From contig DFIZ01000056.1 of assembly GCA_002372855.1 (NCBI GenBank), forward strand, positions 422 to 21,678: a DNA stretch of 21,257 nt, written 5' to 3'. The stretch comes from Bacteroidales bacterium UBA3684. GTDB lineage: Bacteria; Bacteroidota; Bacteroidia; Bacteroidales; P3. The notes under the pieces are model-generated. The model had not been told where the DNA came from and ran no database searches. It was given only the letters and a program-made list of their open reading frames with translations. A program made the position numbers and the translations under genes. Positions 21,207-21,257 of this stretch are shown here, piece by piece; position 1 is the stretch's first letter; each line of letters begins with the position of its first letter.

Positions 21207-21235
21207 ATACCTACCCGATACCTACCCGAGAGGTA
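21207..21235. repeat. Tandem 11-mer upstream of mutA
   Basis: ATACCTACCCG occurs twice in direct tandem (21207-21217, 21218-21228); the second copy is followed by AGAGGTA, so TACCT and AGGTA also form a small inverted repeat. It lies about 65-90 bases upstream of the mutA -7 element. Confidence 0.65.
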
Positions 21236-21257
21236 CATAATTCGGCATTTCTTATAT

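Noticed and set aside
19211-21240. Long frames overlapping mutA on both strands (19211-21049 minus, 19297-21240 plus)
   Set aside because: mutA is unambiguous in its frame; these are shadows with Arg/Pro- or Val/Gly/His-rich composition.

Overview
The window looks like chromosomal DNA of a high-GC member of the Bacteroidales (Bacteroidota). Evidence: several start sites are preceded by the phylum's promoter consensus (-33 TTTG, about 19 bp spacer, -7 TAnnTTTG); no start is marked by a strong Shine-Dalgarno; families typical of the phylum are present (DUF4270 and DUF4296 lipoproteins, a short glycogen-synthase-like protein, a TPR/PD40/OmpA-like protein, a four-helix-bundle 23S-IVP-like protein, the methylmalonyl-CoA mutase small subunit). 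I cannot name a genus from sequence alone.

Layout. 1-1044 (+): 3' part of a RecQ helicase gene, overlapping tail to tail with a minus-strand run that reads, in transcription order, short GT5/GlgA-like protein (5110-4286), DUF4270 lipoprotein (4201-2924), secreted MORN-repeat protein (2815-1628) and Maf pyrophosphatase (1623-988). Divergent from these is recX (+), which ends in a clear intrinsic terminator. After a GC-rich non-coding stretch comes an SAM hydroxide adenosyltransferase gene (-), divergent from a plus-strand operon sufC - sufD - TPR/PD40 protein - MsbA-like ABC exporter (7266-12709). Next are tRNA-Val(UAC) and five small or medium lipoprotein genes (12990-15673; two +, three -) separated by strong terminators. 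The right third is a minus-strand run with very short gaps: mutA - four-helix-bundle gene - lptF/G-type permease - sufE - DUF59/SufT-like - OppC-type permease (21099 to 15877), probably transcribed from a promoter just upstream of mutA.

How the genes work together. Fe-S cluster assembly is represented twice: SufC/SufD in one operon, and SufE plus a SufT-like protein in another on the opposite strand. sufB and sufS are not in the window. Envelope biogenesis is represented by the Lpt-type permease, the ABC exporter and the lipoproteins. MutA belongs to the B12-dependent succinate/propionate pathway, but mutB is not next to it.

The most unusual signal is a set of short degenerate heptamer arrays. 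The four-helix-bundle gene is bracketed by inverted arrays of AGTGTTN (four units, then AGTT followed by C or G). A solo copy with the same four-units-then-AGTTC layout fills the sufC-sufD gap. A different heptamer, CTCTCCN, forms part of a signal-peptide coding region, and a third, GAGYGRY, lies inside the OppC-type gene. I interpret the first as a possible small mobile or repeat-associated cassette built around the four-helix-bundle protein; this is inference.
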